Positions 13,166-22,477 of a stretch of DNA of 64,000 nucleotides are shown here, piece by piece. Numbering within the stretch: the stretch's first letter is position 1; each line of letters starts with the position of its first letter. Source of the stretch: Pseudomonas fragi. GTDB taxonomy: Bacteria; Pseudomonadota; Gammaproteobacteria; Pseudomonadales; Pseudomonadaceae. The notes under the pieces were generated by a model. It was not told the origin of the DNA. It ran no database searches and was given only the letters and a program-made list of their open reading frames with translations. Location: positions 1 to 64,000 of the forward strand of contig NZ_NQKQ01000020.1 of assembly GCF_002269505.1 (NCBI RefSeq). The letters run 5' to 3'. Made by a program: the position numbers and the translations under genes.

Positions 13166-15973
13166 TCAGGCCTGGGCGCTGGTGACGCGGTCTACCAGAT
13201 ACACCAGGCCGTGGTAATCAATGCCGCCATGCTGGCTCAGGCCGATTTCACAGGTCCGGCTGGTGGAGATGCCTTCGCTGCAATATTGCACCGCGTCTTT
13301 CAAGGTCCGCAGTGAGTGGGCGTTCAGCTCCGGGGTGGTAAAGCCTTTGTCACCGGCAAAGCCGCAGCAATGAATGCCTTCAGGGATCACCACGTCGGTG
13401 CTGCACAGCCGCGCAATATCGATCAGGGCCTGGCTTTCGCCCAGGTGCTGGGTGCTGCAGGTGACATGCACGGCAATCGGTGCGGTTTGCGGGGTAAAGG
13501 TCAACTTATCCACAAGGTGGGTGCGGATAAAGCGTACCGGGTCGTACAGGTCAAGGCGGCTTTCCCCCAGGTCCTGCACCAGGCGCAGGGTACAGGGGCT
13601 GGTGTCGCAGTAGATCGGGTCAAGCCCGCCACGGCTGGCGTGCAGCAGTGCGCCGATCAGTTCCTGGCGCTTGTGTTCGGCCTGTTCGTTGTAACCTTTG
13701 GACGCAAACGGCTGGCCGCAGCACAGGCTGTCCATGTTCTCGGGAAATACCACCTGGTAACCGGCTTTTTCCAGCAGGCCGCGGGTTTTGTCCAGCAGCG
13801 ACATTTGTTCTTTGTCACCTGCCGCCGGGCCCATGACCCGCGACACGCACGCCGCCAGGTAGACCACGCGCGGGCGGGCATCCTTGACCGGCGGGGTAAA
13901 GCGGATCGCCCGCTCCGGCTGGGGCATGGCGTTGGTCCACAAGGGCACGCGGCCTTTACTGGCTTTGCTCAGGGCCGATGAGATTTTTGCCAGTCGCGGC
14001 GCGCCCAGCAGCATGCGTGCACCGTTGGCTACATGCAGGGTAAAGCGTGCCCCCTGCAGCGCGGTGGTGAAGTGATTGGCCAGCCAGTCAGCCGTTTTGA
14101 CGCTGTCAGCGCTGCGTGCCCGGAGTTTTTTCACCAGTTCGCCAGTATTGATCCCTACCGGGCAGCGTTGTGCGCATAAACCGGTGGCTGCGCAGGTATC
14201 GATGCCTTGATAGGCGTAGGCCTTTTCCAGCTCAGTGGTGTCGATACCCGCGCGCTTTCTTGCCTGGATATCCCGCCAGATCACAATCCGCTGCCGCGGG
14301 CTCAGGGTCAGCCCCTTGGACGGGCACACCGGTTCGCAAAAACCGCACTCGATGCACTTATCCACAATCTCGTCCGCAGCAGGCATCGGCTTGAGGTGTT
14401 TGAGGTGGATATGCGGGTCTTCGCTAAGCACCACGTCGGGGTTGAGAATGCCCTGCGGGTCGAGCAAACGCTTGAGCGCCCACATTAACTGGTAGGCATC
14501 GCTGCCCCATTCCAGCTCGACAAAGGGCGCCATATTGCGTCCGGTACCGTGCTCGGCCTTGAGCGAACCGCCAAATTCCACGGCCACCAGCTGCGCGACG
14601 TCATCCATAAAGGCCTGGTAGCGCGCCACTTCCTCGGGGTTGTTGAAGCCCTGGGTGAAGACGAAGTGCAGGTTGCCCTCCAGCGCGTGGCCAAACAGGA
14701 TCGCTTCGTCGTAGTGGTGCTTGTCGAACAGCTCGATCAGGCGGTTGACGCCGATGGCCAGTTGTTCGACCGGGAAGGTCACGTCTTCGATGATCACCGT
14801 GGTGCCGGTTTTGCGCACCGCCCCGACGGCCGGGAAGGTGTCTTTGCGGATCGCCCACAACTTGGCGTTTTCTTTCGGGTCTTCGGTGAAGTCGACCTGT
14901 TTTTCAACCGGGAAATCGACCAGCGAGGCCATGATTTGCCCTAGCTGCTCGTGCAGCAAGGTCTGAGACGCGGCGCGAGATTCGATCAATAGCGCGCAGG
15001 TATTGGCCGACAGTTGCTGTACGAAAGCCGGCATGCCCGGTTTGTCCTGCACCGAGCGCAGACTGCGGCGGTCGAGCAGCTCGACGGCGGATACAGGCTG
15101 GTTTTTGAGGACGGTTACGGCGTTGCAGCAGGTCTCGACATCCGGGAATACGATCAGCGCCGAAGCCTTGTGCGGGTGGTCGATCACGGTGTCGTAGGTC
15201 ACCGCGCTGATAAAGCCCAGGGTGCCTTCACTGCCCACCAGCAGGTGACTGAGGATATCCAGCGGGTCGTCGAAATCCACCAGTGCATTAAGAGACAGGC
15301 CAGTGGTGTTTTTCAGACGGTATTTATGGCGGATTTTTGCAGCCAGTTCGGCATTGGCGCGGGTTTCACGAGCCAAAGTCCCCAACTGCTCGAGCAATGG
15401 CCCGTGGCTTTGGCGAAAGGCGGCGATGTTGGCGGCATCTTCGGTGTCGACCCGGGTACCGTCAGCCAGCACTACGCGCAGGCCCGCCAGGGTGTGGTAG
15501 GTGTTTTGCGCGGTACCGCAGCACATGCCGCTGGCATTGTTGGCGACAATACCGCCAATTTTGCAGGCGTTGATCGAGGCCGGATCAGGGCCGATCTTGC
15601 GTCCGAACGGGGCCAGCCAGGCATTGGCCTGCGCGCCGATAACTCCCGGTTGCAGGCGGATTTGCCGGCCCTGGCCGCGGATTTCCTTGCCGTTCCAGTT
15701 GTCGCCGAGCACGATCAGCACCGAGTCACTGATGGCCTGGCCGGACAAGCTGGTGCCGGCGGCACGGAAGGTCACCGATACCTGGTCACGACGGGCCAGG
15801 CGCAGCAACTCGACCACTTCGTCTTCGGATTCGACGCGAATCACCAGCTTGGGGATCAGCCGATAAAAGCTCGCATCAGTGCCGAACGCCAGGGTTGAAA
15901 GCGCATCGCTAAAACGGCGGTACTGGGGGATCAGCCGCTCGGCATCACGCACAAAGGCGGCGGGCAGGCTCAT
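13166..15973 (-). CDS. dld2: FAD- and Fe-S-binding D-lactate dehydrogenase (Dld-II type)
   Basis: The 935-residue flavoprotein oxidises D-lactate (or a related 2-hydroxy acid) at the membrane. It is a natural fusion: an N-terminal FAD domain (about 35-260, with FRAAGTSLSGQA and ANNASGMCCG), an FAD-linked C-terminal oxidase domain (to about 490, with EHGTGRN), a two-cluster ferredoxin region (CIECGFCEPVCPS and CAATGLCAQRCPV, about 540-620) and two CCG-type domains (CCGQPFASKGY, CCGFAGDKGF). It is the last gene of the lutABC-dld run and its ATG overlaps the lutC stop (ATGA). YdiJ-like proteins share the layout, so the exact substrate is inferred from the lactate neighbours. Confidence 0.88.
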   Translation of the reverse strand: MSLPAAFVRDAERLIPQYRRFSDALSTLAFGTDASFYRLIPKLVIRVESEDEVVELLRLARRDQVSVTFRAAGTSLSGQAISDSVLIVLGDNWNGKEIRGQGRQIRLQPGVIGAQANAWLAPFGRKIGPDPASINACKIGGIVANNASGMCCGTAQNTYHTLAGLRVVLADGTRVDTEDAANIAAFRQSHGPLLEQLGTLARETRANAELAAKIRHKYRLKNTTGLSLNALVDFDDPLDILSHLLVGSEGTLGFISAVTYDTVIDHPHKASALIVFPDVETCCNAVTVLKNQPVSAVELLDRRSLRSVQDKPGMPAFVQQLSANTCALLIESRAASQTLLHEQLGQIMASLVDFPVEKQVDFTEDPKENAKLWAIRKDTFPAVGAVRKTGTTVIIEDVTFPVEQLAIGVNRLIELFDKHHYDEAILFGHALEGNLHFVFTQGFNNPEEVARYQAFMDDVAQLVAVEFGGSLKAEHGTGRNMAPFVELEWGSDAYQLMWALKRLLDPQGILNPDVVLSEDPHIHLKHLKPMPAADEIVDKCIECGFCEPVCPSKGLTLSPRQRIVIWRDIQARKRAGIDTTELEKAYAYQGIDTCAATGLCAQRCPVGINTGELVKKLRARSADSVKTADWLANHFTTALQGARFTLHVANGARMLLGAPRLAKISSALSKASKGRVPLWTNAMPQPERAIRFTPPVKDARPRVVYLAACVSRVMGPAAGDKEQMSLLDKTRGLLEKAGYQVVFPENMDSLCCGQPFASKGYNEQAEHKRQELIGALLHASRGGLDPIYCDTSPCTLRLVQDLGESRLDLYDPVRFIRTHLVDKLTFTPQTAPIAVHVTCSTQHLGESQALIDIARLCSTDVVIPEGIHCCGFAGDKGFTTPELNAHSLRTLKDAVQYCSEGISTSRTCEIGLSQHGGIDYHGLVYLVDRVTSAQA

Positions 15974-16641
15974 GCATCCTCCAGGATCAGCACGAACAGG
16001 TCTTTCGGGCCGTGGGCGCCGTAGGCCAGTACTTGCTCGATATCAGCGGTTTTCGACGGGCCGGACACCAATAGCGCATTGGTCGGCATGCCAGCGGTCC
16101 AGTTCATTTCACGCTGCACCTGATAAAAGTTGTCGCGGATTTCGCTGGCCTTGAGCAGGGCAAAATGCACCGGCGGCACCAGGCTCATCAACCGCGGTTC
16201 TTCCGGGGTTGGCCACATGATCAGGCTGCCGGTAGCGGCAATTGCACCCAGGGTGGTGGTGAAACTGGCCGGGGTGTCGTTGAACAGTTCGGCTTTCCAC
16301 GCTTCTACCGGGCGGTCGTAGGCTTTGAGTGTTGGCAACCCGGGGTTTTGTGCCCAGTGTTCGCTGACCTTTTGCCCGTGGGGTGTAGTCGGTGCGATCA
16401 GCAGGCTTGGCAACTGACGGTCGGTGACCAGTTGTGCGAGCAATGCAGGCCAGCCTTGCTCAGTACTGAGGTGAATTTCGGTGTGTACCGCTTCCATCAG
16501 CTTGCGCAGTTGCGGGATACGTTGCTCCGGGGTGTAGGTCCAGGGCTCTGTTACCAGCACTTCGTCAAAGTTGTCAGGCACCGGTGTGGTGCCAGTCAGG
16601 CTTTTACGCAGTTTATTGAGGATGTTTTGCTTGGCGCTCAT
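15970..16641 (-). CDS. lutC: Lactate utilization protein LutC (LUD domain)
   Basis: The 223-residue protein is the third part of the LutABC (YkgEFG) L-lactate oxidising complex and consists of one LUD domain; typical stretches are TTTLGAIAATGSLIMWPTPEEPRLMSLVPPVH and NALLVSGPSKTADIE. The start at 16641 (MSAKQNILNKLR) overlaps the lutB stop as ATGA; a longer frame upstream is only the lutB antisense of coding sense. It has no cofactor-binding Cys motif of its own, as expected. Confidence 0.93.
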   Translation of the reverse strand: MSAKQNILNKLRKSLTGTTPVPDNFDEVLVTEPWTYTPEQRIPQLRKLMEAVHTEIHLSTEQGWPALLAQLVTDRQLPSLLIAPTTPHGQKVSEHWAQNPGLPTLKAYDRPVEAWKAELFNDTPASFTTTLGAIAATGSLIMWPTPEEPRLMSLVPPVHFALLKASEIRDNFYQVQREMNWTAGMPTNALLVSGPSKTADIEQVLAYGAHGPKDLFVLILEDA

Positions 16642-18098
16642 CGTGTTTCTCCCGACTTTTTCGCCAGATGCTCGCGGGCCATATCGTGCAGCGAACGGGC
16701 GGCGGGTTTGGGCGCGCTGTGGTTTTGTGTCCACGGGCCTACCTTGCTCGGCGTCAGGGCGCGCAGACGGGTGGCGGCTTTCAGGAAGGTGCGGTAGAGC
16801 GCAGGCGTGCTGTTGAGCTTGGCCCACATATTCCAGATCAGGCGCTCTTTACGTGAATACTTGCTGCCCTGACCACGCATGATGCGCGGTACGGTATCGG
16901 GGGCTTTGACGTTCTCTTCGCGCAGGCGCCTCAGCAGGGCCGGGATCGGAATCTTTACCGGGCACACTTCGCCACAGGCACCGCACAGCGACGAGGCGCT
17001 CGGGTGATCCGGGACTTTTTTCAGGCCCACCATATGCGGCGTGATGATCGCGCCAATCGGGCCGGGATACACCTCACCGTAGGCATGACCGCCAATGCGG
17101 GTGTAAACCGGGCAGTGATTCATGCAGGCACCGCAGCGAATGCAGTTCAGCGTCTGGCGCAATTCGCTGTCGGCAAACGCCTGGCTGCGACCGTTATCGA
17201 GCAGCACCAGGTGCACCTCTTCAGGGCCGTCCAGCTCGCCGGGTTTGCGTGGGCCGGAGATCATATTGACGTAGGTGGTGATCGGCTGGCCAAGGGCCGA
17301 GCGGGTCAGCAGCGATACCAGCGGTACAACGTCGCGCAGGTTTTCGACCACTTTCTCGATGCCGGTGACGGCAATATGCACCGGCGGCACGGTGGTCGAC
17401 ATACGCCCGTTGCCTTCGTTTTCCACCAGCAGCAGGGTGCCGGTTTCAGCGACGGCAAAGTTGACGCCGGACACGCCGATATCGGCTTCAAAAAACTTCT
17501 GGCGCAGCACGCGACGGCCGATCTGGATCAGTTGATCCACGTCCTTGGTGTATTCCACACCGAGTTTTTCGTGAAACAGGTCGGCTACTTGCCCGGCGTT
17601 CTTGTGGATTGCGGGCATGATGATATGGGACGGTTTTTCATTGTCGAGCTGAACGATGTACTCGCCCATGTCGGACTCAAGGCATTCAATGCCCTGGGCG
17701 CCGAGCACATGGTTCATCTCCATCTCTTCACTGACCATCGACTTGCCTTTGATCACCTGTTTGGCGGCGCGCCGGCGGGCGATGGACATGACGATTTCAT
17801 TAGCCTGGTCGACGGTTTCAGCCCAATGAACCTGCACGCCATTACGGGTCAGGTTGGCTTCCAGTCGTTCCAGCAGGTCAGGTAGCTTGGACAGGGCGCG
17901 GGCGCGGATGGCGTTGCCCAGGGCGCGCAGGTGCTCGCGTTCATGGGCGTCGCTGAAGGCCACGGCGCGCTTGGTCATCAGGGAATCCATTGCACTGCGG
18001 AAGTTGTTTCGCAGTTGCTTGTCACCCAGGGCTTCGTGAGCGCGCTCGCGGAAGTCTTCTTCGACCGCGACGGTGGGAATCAGGGTGCTGGCGCTCAT
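16638..18098 (-). CDS. lutB: Lactate utilization Fe-S protein LutB
   Basis: The 486-residue subunit has an N-terminal LUD domain (about 70-300, with NFAVAETGTLLLVENEGNGRMSTTVPPVHI), a pair of 4Fe-4S motifs (CIRCGACMNHCPVY and CGACGEVCPVKIPI, about 315-380) and a C-terminal DUF3390-like tail. It is thought to pass electrons from L-lactate oxidation. I chose the ATG at 18098 (MSASTLIPT) because it overlaps the lutA stop as ATGA; a start 8 codons upstream lies inside lutA. Confidence 0.94.
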   Translation of the reverse strand: MSASTLIPTVAVEEDFRERAHEALGDKQLRNNFRSAMDSLMTKRAVAFSDAHEREHLRALGNAIRARALSKLPDLLERLEANLTRNGVQVHWAETVDQANEIVMSIARRRAAKQVIKGKSMVSEEMEMNHVLGAQGIECLESDMGEYIVQLDNEKPSHIIMPAIHKNAGQVADLFHEKLGVEYTKDVDQLIQIGRRVLRQKFFEADIGVSGVNFAVAETGTLLLVENEGNGRMSTTVPPVHIAVTGIEKVVENLRDVVPLVSLLTRSALGQPITTYVNMISGPRKPGELDGPEEVHLVLLDNGRSQAFADSELRQTLNCIRCGACMNHCPVYTRIGGHAYGEVYPGPIGAIITPHMVGLKKVPDHPSASSLCGACGEVCPVKIPIPALLRRLREENVKAPDTVPRIMRGQGSKYSRKERLIWNMWAKLNSTPALYRTFLKAATRLRALTPSKVGPWTQNHSAPKPAARSLHDMAREHLAKKSGETR

Positions 18099-18919
18099 TG
18101 GCCACCTCCGGTGCGCTGCCACAGAAAACTGGCCAGATGCTGGCCGCGCAGGGATTCTTTCTGTTTTTCCAGCGAGCCGTTGATATTCATCAGGCAGCCG
18201 CAGTCGGCGGTGAGCACTTGATGGGCGCCGGTTTCAATCAGTGAGCGGGTTTTATCGGCGACCATTGCGCCGGAAATATCCGGCATGCGTACGCTGAAGG
18301 TCCCGCCAAAACCGCAGCATTCACTCTCGTGGCTGTGGTCGATGCGCTCCACATTGCCCAGTTGCGCAAGCATTTCGCGGCCGTGCAGGTGGGTGTTCAT
18401 TTCACGGCGTGCCGAGCAGGAGGTGTGCAGCGCGACCTTGACCGGGGCGCCGTGGTCCTTGAACTGGACCTTGCACACAAACAGCAAAAATTCGGTGAGT
18501 TCAAAGGTGCGTTCAGCCAGGGCGTGAACCTTTTTCAGAGTCTCGGGCTCGTCCTTGAACAGATCTTCATAGTGTTCGCGCAGCATGCCGGCGCAGGAGC
18601 CGGAGGGCACGACTACCGGGTAGTCTTCGGCGAACAGGGCCAGTTGCGATCGGGCCACTTCCCGGGCCTGTTCGGTGTAACCCGAGGTGTAGGCCGGTTG
18701 GCCACAGCAGCTTTGGCCTTGCGGGTAGTCAACTTCGATACCTTCGCGTTCAATCAGGTGGATGGCGTCCATCCCGGCTTCAGGGAAGAACAGATCGACC
18801 ACGCAGGTGCCGAACAGGTAAACCTTGCGCGGTTTTTGCGCGGGGTATTGGCGGGGTACAGGCAAGGGCGGGGCGACACGGGTCGCATTCGGCACGGCGT
18901 TGTAAAAAAGCTCGCTCAT
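18095..18919 (-). CDS. lutA: Lactate utilization protein LutA (CCG-domain oxidoreductase)
   Basis: The 274-residue protein has two Cys-rich CCG domains, seen as SCCGQPAYTSGY (about 72) and ECCGFGGTFSVRMPDIS (about 205), like the heterodisulfide reductase/glycolate oxidase GlcF fold. It is the first gene of the translationally coupled lutA-lutB-lutC-dld unit and follows lctP after 113 bases that contain two hairpins (18949-18964 and 18983-19003), which could set lower or separate expression of the enzyme genes. It starts MSELFYNAVPNATRV, with GGAGAC just upstream as ribosome site. Confidence 0.93.
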   Translation of the reverse strand: MSELFYNAVPNATRVAPPLPVPRQYPAQKPRKVYLFGTCVVDLFFPEAGMDAIHLIEREGIEVDYPQGQSCCGQPAYTSGYTEQAREVARSQLALFAEDYPVVVPSGSCAGMLREHYEDLFKDEPETLKKVHALAERTFELTEFLLFVCKVQFKDHGAPVKVALHTSCSARREMNTHLHGREMLAQLGNVERIDHSHESECCGFGGTFSVRMPDISGAMVADKTRSLIETGAHQVLTADCGCLMNINGSLEKQKESLRGQHLASFLWQRTGGGQ

Positions 18920-18982
18920 CAGGCGTCTCCGGGTGGTCCCGGTTATGTGTCCACCGAGGTGGACCGGGTCGTGAATTACTGA

Positions 18983-19003
18983 CGCCGGGGTAATACCCCG
19001 GCG
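18983..19003. repeat. Hairpin in the lctP-lutA spacer
   Basis: CGCCGGGGTA and TACCCCGGCG pair around one base, 30 bases after the lctP stop. A second hairpin (GTCCACC/GGTGGAC, 18949-18964) lies closer to lutA. Neither has a U-tract, so an RNA-stabilising or partial-termination role is more likely than a full stop. Confidence 0.55.
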
Positions 19004-19032
19004 CCTTTAACGTGCAGTAACCATAGCGCTTA

Positions 19033-20727
19033 TCAGTGAACCAGCATGCCGGTGAACCAGTACGCCTGGGCCAGGGTGATCAGGCCGACGATGGTGGCGA
19101 AAAACAGGCTGTGCTTGAGGGTGAAACGGAACAGGTCGGATTCCTTACCCACCAGACCGGTTGCCGCACAGGCGACCGCGATCGATTGCGGAGAAATCAT
19201 CTTGCCGGTTACGCCGCCGCTGGTATTGGCAGCGACCATCAGGGTGTCGCTCACGCCGATCTGGTGCGCGGTGGTGGCCTGCAACGAGCTGAACAGGGCG
19301 TTGGACGAAGTGTCGGAACCGGTCAGGAACACGCCCAGCCAACCGAGGAACGGTGAGAAGAACGGGAACGCGGCGCCTGTACCTGCCAGCACCAGGGCCA
19401 TGGTCGAGGACATGCCCGAGTAGTTGGTGACAAAGGCAAAGGCCAGCACCATACCAATGGACAGGATCGGCCAGCGCAGCTCGTAGAAGGTCTCTTTTAA
19501 AGTGGTCAGACCAGTCTTGATGTCGATTTTCAGGATCAGCATCGAGATCAGCGCTGAGAAGAAAATCGCCGTGCCGGTAGCTGAAATCGGGTCCAGTTTG
19601 AACACGGCGGCAATGGCGGTCGGCGCGTTGACGATCGGTGCGGTCTTGATCACCAGTTGGTCGAGGTGCGGGATGGCGAAGTTGAACACCCAGCCGTACA
19701 TCGAGCCACCGGCAGAGAACATGGCTTTGAACGGTTTGAGGGTCCAGATGGTAACCAGTACGGTAAGGATCAGGAACGGCGACCAGGCTTTCAGAATCTG
19801 CATCAGGCTGTAAGGCGAAGCCATCAGGTTGGTCGGTTTGCCGAAACCACCTGCGCTGGCGGTAACGATTACGTCAGAGCTAACGCCAGCAATTCGTGCA
19901 CCTGCGCTACGTTTTGGCTGCCAGACTTTCAGAAACAGGGTCAGGCTGACCAGGCTAGCGAGGGCCGAGGTGATGTCCGGCAGTTCCGGGCCAATGTAGT
20001 TAGAGGTGTAGTACTGGGTGATGGCGAAGCTCAAGCCAGCCACCAGAGCTGCGGGCCAGGTTTCACGTACGCCGCGCAGGCCGTCCATCATGAATACCAG
20101 CCAGAACGGTACGAACAGCGACAGCAGTGGCAACTGGCGACCGGCCATGGCGCCGATCTTGAACGCATCGATACCGGTCACCTGGCCAGCCACGATGATC
20201 GGGATGCCCAGGGCGCCAAAGGCCACTGGAGCGGTGTTGGCGATCAGGCACAGACCAGCGGCGTACAGCGGGTTAAAACCCAGGCCTACAAGCAGTGCTG
20301 CTGTAATCGCTACCGGTGCACCGAAACCGGCTGCACCCTCGAGGAAGGCACCGAAGCAGAAGCCGATCAGCAGCACTTGCAGGCGCTGGTCGTCAGTGAT
20401 CGACAGCACCGAACTGCGGATGATTTCGAACTGGCCGCTCTTGACGGTTAGTTTGTAGAGGAACACCGCGGCAACGATGATCCAGGCAATTGGCCACAGG
20501 CCATAGGCAAATCCATAGCCCGCTGCTGCGAAAGCCATGTCGACAGGCATCTGGAAGGCAAAGATGGCCACCAGAATCGACAGGGCAAGGGTGATGCTGC
20601 CGGCGACGTGACCTTTGAGACGGAACACGGCCAGGGCGAGGAAGAAGAATACGATCGGGACGACGGCCGCGAGAGCGGACAGGCCGAGGCTGCCGAGCGG
20701 GCTGTAGAGCTGTTGCCAGGTTTGCAT
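19033..20727 (-). CDS. lctP: L-lactate permease
   Basis: The 564-residue inner-membrane carrier (LctP/LldP family) imports lactate with protons. The sequence is strongly hydrophobic with about 12-14 membrane segments, starting MQTWQQLYSPLGSLGLSALAAVVPIVFFFLAL, and contains the family stretches GFCFGAFLEGAAGFGAPVAI and NTSGGVTGKMISPQSIAVACAATG. It is the first gene of the lactate operon, with the FCD-type regulator divergent and an operator palindrome 53 bases upstream of its start. Confidence 0.96.
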   Translation of the reverse strand: MQTWQQLYSPLGSLGLSALAAVVPIVFFFLALAVFRLKGHVAGSITLALSILVAIFAFQMPVDMAFAAAGYGFAYGLWPIAWIIVAAVFLYKLTVKSGQFEIIRSSVLSITDDQRLQVLLIGFCFGAFLEGAAGFGAPVAITAALLVGLGFNPLYAAGLCLIANTAPVAFGALGIPIIVAGQVTGIDAFKIGAMAGRQLPLLSLFVPFWLVFMMDGLRGVRETWPAALVAGLSFAITQYYTSNYIGPELPDITSALASLVSLTLFLKVWQPKRSAGARIAGVSSDVIVTASAGGFGKPTNLMASPYSLMQILKAWSPFLILTVLVTIWTLKPFKAMFSAGGSMYGWVFNFAIPHLDQLVIKTAPIVNAPTAIAAVFKLDPISATGTAIFFSALISMLILKIDIKTGLTTLKETFYELRWPILSIGMVLAFAFVTNYSGMSSTMALVLAGTGAAFPFFSPFLGWLGVFLTGSDTSSNALFSSLQATTAHQIGVSDTLMVAANTSGGVTGKMISPQSIAVACAATGLVGKESDLFRFTLKHSLFFATIVGLITLAQAYWFTGMLVH

Positions 20728-20779
20728 ATGGGGTGGCCCCTAATTGTTATTGGTCGATGCTGCAGACTGTGTTTGGTAT

Positions 20780-20794
20780 ATTGGTATTACCAAT
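20780..20794. promoter_or_regulatory. Probable LldR operator in the lctP/regulator divergent region
   Basis: ATTGGTATTACCAAT is a perfect 15-bp palindrome around a central T, containing TTGGT-N3-ACCAA, the known recognition core of the LldR/PdhR branch of GntR regulators. It lies 53 bases upstream of lctP and about 195 upstream of the regulator start. Confidence 0.8.
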
Positions 20795-20988
20795 TTACAA
20801 TCGCTGTTGGCTAGGTTAAAAGCCTTATGAGGCATGTGTCAATTTGCCGCCCCACAATCTTTCGTCAGGGTGTTCGTTGTCAGGGCATCTGATGGGGCTT
20901 TTAGCGGTGTTTCTGATGGGTGTATGCGTGGCGCCAATCGGCGAGAATAGCGGCCCCCGGCGCGTGGTCGGGAGGGTGGAGAGCAGTT

Positions 20989-21756
20989 ATGGGGTTTGAT
21001 CAGATCCGTCAGCGCCGTTTGTCGGACGATATTGTCGAGCAGCTCGAGGGCATGATTCTCGAGGGCACGCTGAAGTCGGGTGAGCGCTTGCCTGCCGAAC
21101 GTGCGCTGGCGGAGCAGTTTGGGGTGTCGCGCCCGTCGTTGCGTGAGGCGATCCAGAAGTTGTCGGCCAAGGGGCTGCTGGTCAGTCGCCAGGGTGGCGG
21201 CAACTATGTGGCGACATCCTTGGGCTCGACCTTTAGTGATCCTTTGTTGCAACTGCTGGAAAGTAACCCTGAAGCCCAGCGCGATCTGCTCGAGTTTCGT
21301 CACACGCTTGAGGCTTCGTGCGCTTTTTATGCGGCATCTCGTGCCACCGAGATGGACCGGGAGCGGCTGCGGCTGGCGTTTGAACGATTGCAGGACTGTT
21401 ACGCCCGGGTTGATGAAGTCAGTCGGGCAGAGGAAGGGGAGGCCGATGCCAACTTCCACCTAGCGATTGCCGAGGCGAGCCATAACGCGGTGTTGTTGCA
21501 TACGATTCGCGGGTTATTCGACCTGCTCAAGCGCAACGTGGTGACCAATATTGGTGGCATGTACAAGCAGCGCAGTGAAACGCGCGACATGCTGATCAGT
21601 CAGCATCGCGAGTTGTATCTGGCGATTATCGAGGGCAGGGCGGAAGACGCCCGGGAAGTGGCGAGCCGACACCTGGTGTATGTGCAGGAAGTGTTGGAGG
21701 AAGTGCGTCAGGAAGTTCAGCGCATGGCGCGGGCCGAGCGGCGTAATGGGTTGTAA
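20989..21756 (+). CDS. lldR: GntR/FCD-family lactate-responsive regulator (LldR-like)
   Basis: The 255-residue protein has an N-terminal winged helix (about 10-75: LPAERALAEQFGVSRPSLREAIQKLSAKGLL...GGGNYV) and a C-terminal FCD ligand domain (about 95-230) with conserved acidic/His positions (ANFHLAIAEASHN, SQHRELYLAI) that bind metal and ligand. It is transcribed away from lctP and should repress the lactate genes until lactate binds. ATG 20989 is preceded by GGAGAGCAG; the longer upstream frame lacks family sequence. Confidence 0.92.
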   Translation: MGFDQIRQRRLSDDIVEQLEGMILEGTLKSGERLPAERALAEQFGVSRPSLREAIQKLSAKGLLVSRQGGGNYVATSLGSTFSDPLLQLLESNPEAQRDLLEFRHTLEASCAFYAASRATEMDRERLRLAFERLQDCYARVDEVSRAEEGEADANFHLAIAEASHNAVLLHTIRGLFDLLKRNVVTNIGGMYKQRSETRDMLISQHRELYLAIIEGRAEDAREVASRHLVYVQEVLEEVRQEVQRMARAERRNGL

Positions 21757-21772
21757 TTGTTGATGCAAACCC

Positions 21773-21859
21773 TGTGGGAGCGGGCTTGCTCGCGATTGCA
21801 TCGATGCGGTTCTACTGAAAGACCGTATCGCCTGCATCGCGAGCAAGCTCGCTCCCACA
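21773..21859. repeat. REP doublet (REPIN) between lldR and smpB
   Basis: TGTGGGAGCGGGCTTGCTCGCGATTGCATC and its inverted partner ending GCTCCCACA flank a short centre. It lies in the convergent spacer and may double as a terminator-like or RNA-stabilising element. It is the same family as 13078-13160 and 58863-58949. Confidence 0.92.
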
Positions 21860-21877
21860 AGTGCAAGGGCAGAAGAA

Positions 21878-22360
21878 CTAGTCTTCCTTGCCCTTGTTGC
21901 GCACCGCACGTTGCAGCTCGCGATCGGAATCGCGCTCACGCTCGGTATGACGCTTGTCGTATTCCTTCTTGCCTTTACCCAGGGCAATTTCGCACTTGAT
22001 CAAGTGCTTGCTCCAGTAAAGCGAGAGGCAGACGCAGGCGTAACCCTTCTGCTGCACCGAGGCAAACAGCTTTTCCAGCTCGCGCTGGTTAAGCAGCAGT
22101 TTGCGGCTGCGCGTTGGGTCGGCAATAACGTGCGTGCTGGCTGTCGTCAGAGGTGCAATATGGCTGCCGAGCAACCATGCTTCACCATCCTTGAGAAGCA
22201 CGTAGCTGTCGACCAGCTGTGCCTTGCCTGCACGCAGACTTTTTACTTCCCAGCCGGCCAGGACCAGACCAGCCTCGAACCGATGTTCGATGAAGTAATC
22301 GTGTCGCGCCTTTTTATTCTGCGCGATGGTCCCTGTTGGGTGTTTCTTTTGTTTAGCCAT
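21878..22360 (-). CDS. smpB: SsrA-binding protein SmpB
   Basis: The 160-residue protein carries tmRNA to stalled ribosomes and mimics the missing codon-anticodon part. The OB-fold body is typical (ARHDYFIEHRFEAGLVLAGWEVKSLRAG, DSYVLLKDGEAWLLGSHI, LLLNQRELEKL) and the C-terminal tail is strongly charged (KKEYDKRHTERERDSDRELQRA). I chose the start at 22360 (MAKQKKHPTGTIAQNKKA) because it is the conserved N-terminus; a longer frame reads into the divergent promoter region. Its RNA partner ssrA is about 9.3 kb away in the window. Confidence 0.97.
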   Translation of the reverse strand: MAKQKKHPTGTIAQNKKARHDYFIEHRFEAGLVLAGWEVKSLRAGKAQLVDSYVLLKDGEAWLLGSHIAPLTTASTHVIADPTRSRKLLLNQRELEKLFASVQQKGYACVCLSLYWSKHLIKCEIALGKGKKEYDKRHTERERDSDRELQRAVRNKGKED

Positions 22361-22477
22361 AGGGGCGGCATTATAGGCAGTTGCGAGCCTGTCGGCTACG
22401 GGCACCTGCGTGCTTGAGCACGTAGGGTGATTCCCGGACAATGCGCCCTCTTTTTTTAGTGGTTGGGCGTAGTAACG

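Noticed and set aside
16641..16827. N-terminal extension of LutC by 62 residues
   Set aside because: The added sequence is Arg/Pro-rich and overlaps the lutB coding end; the ATGA overlap at 16638-16641 gives the natural start.
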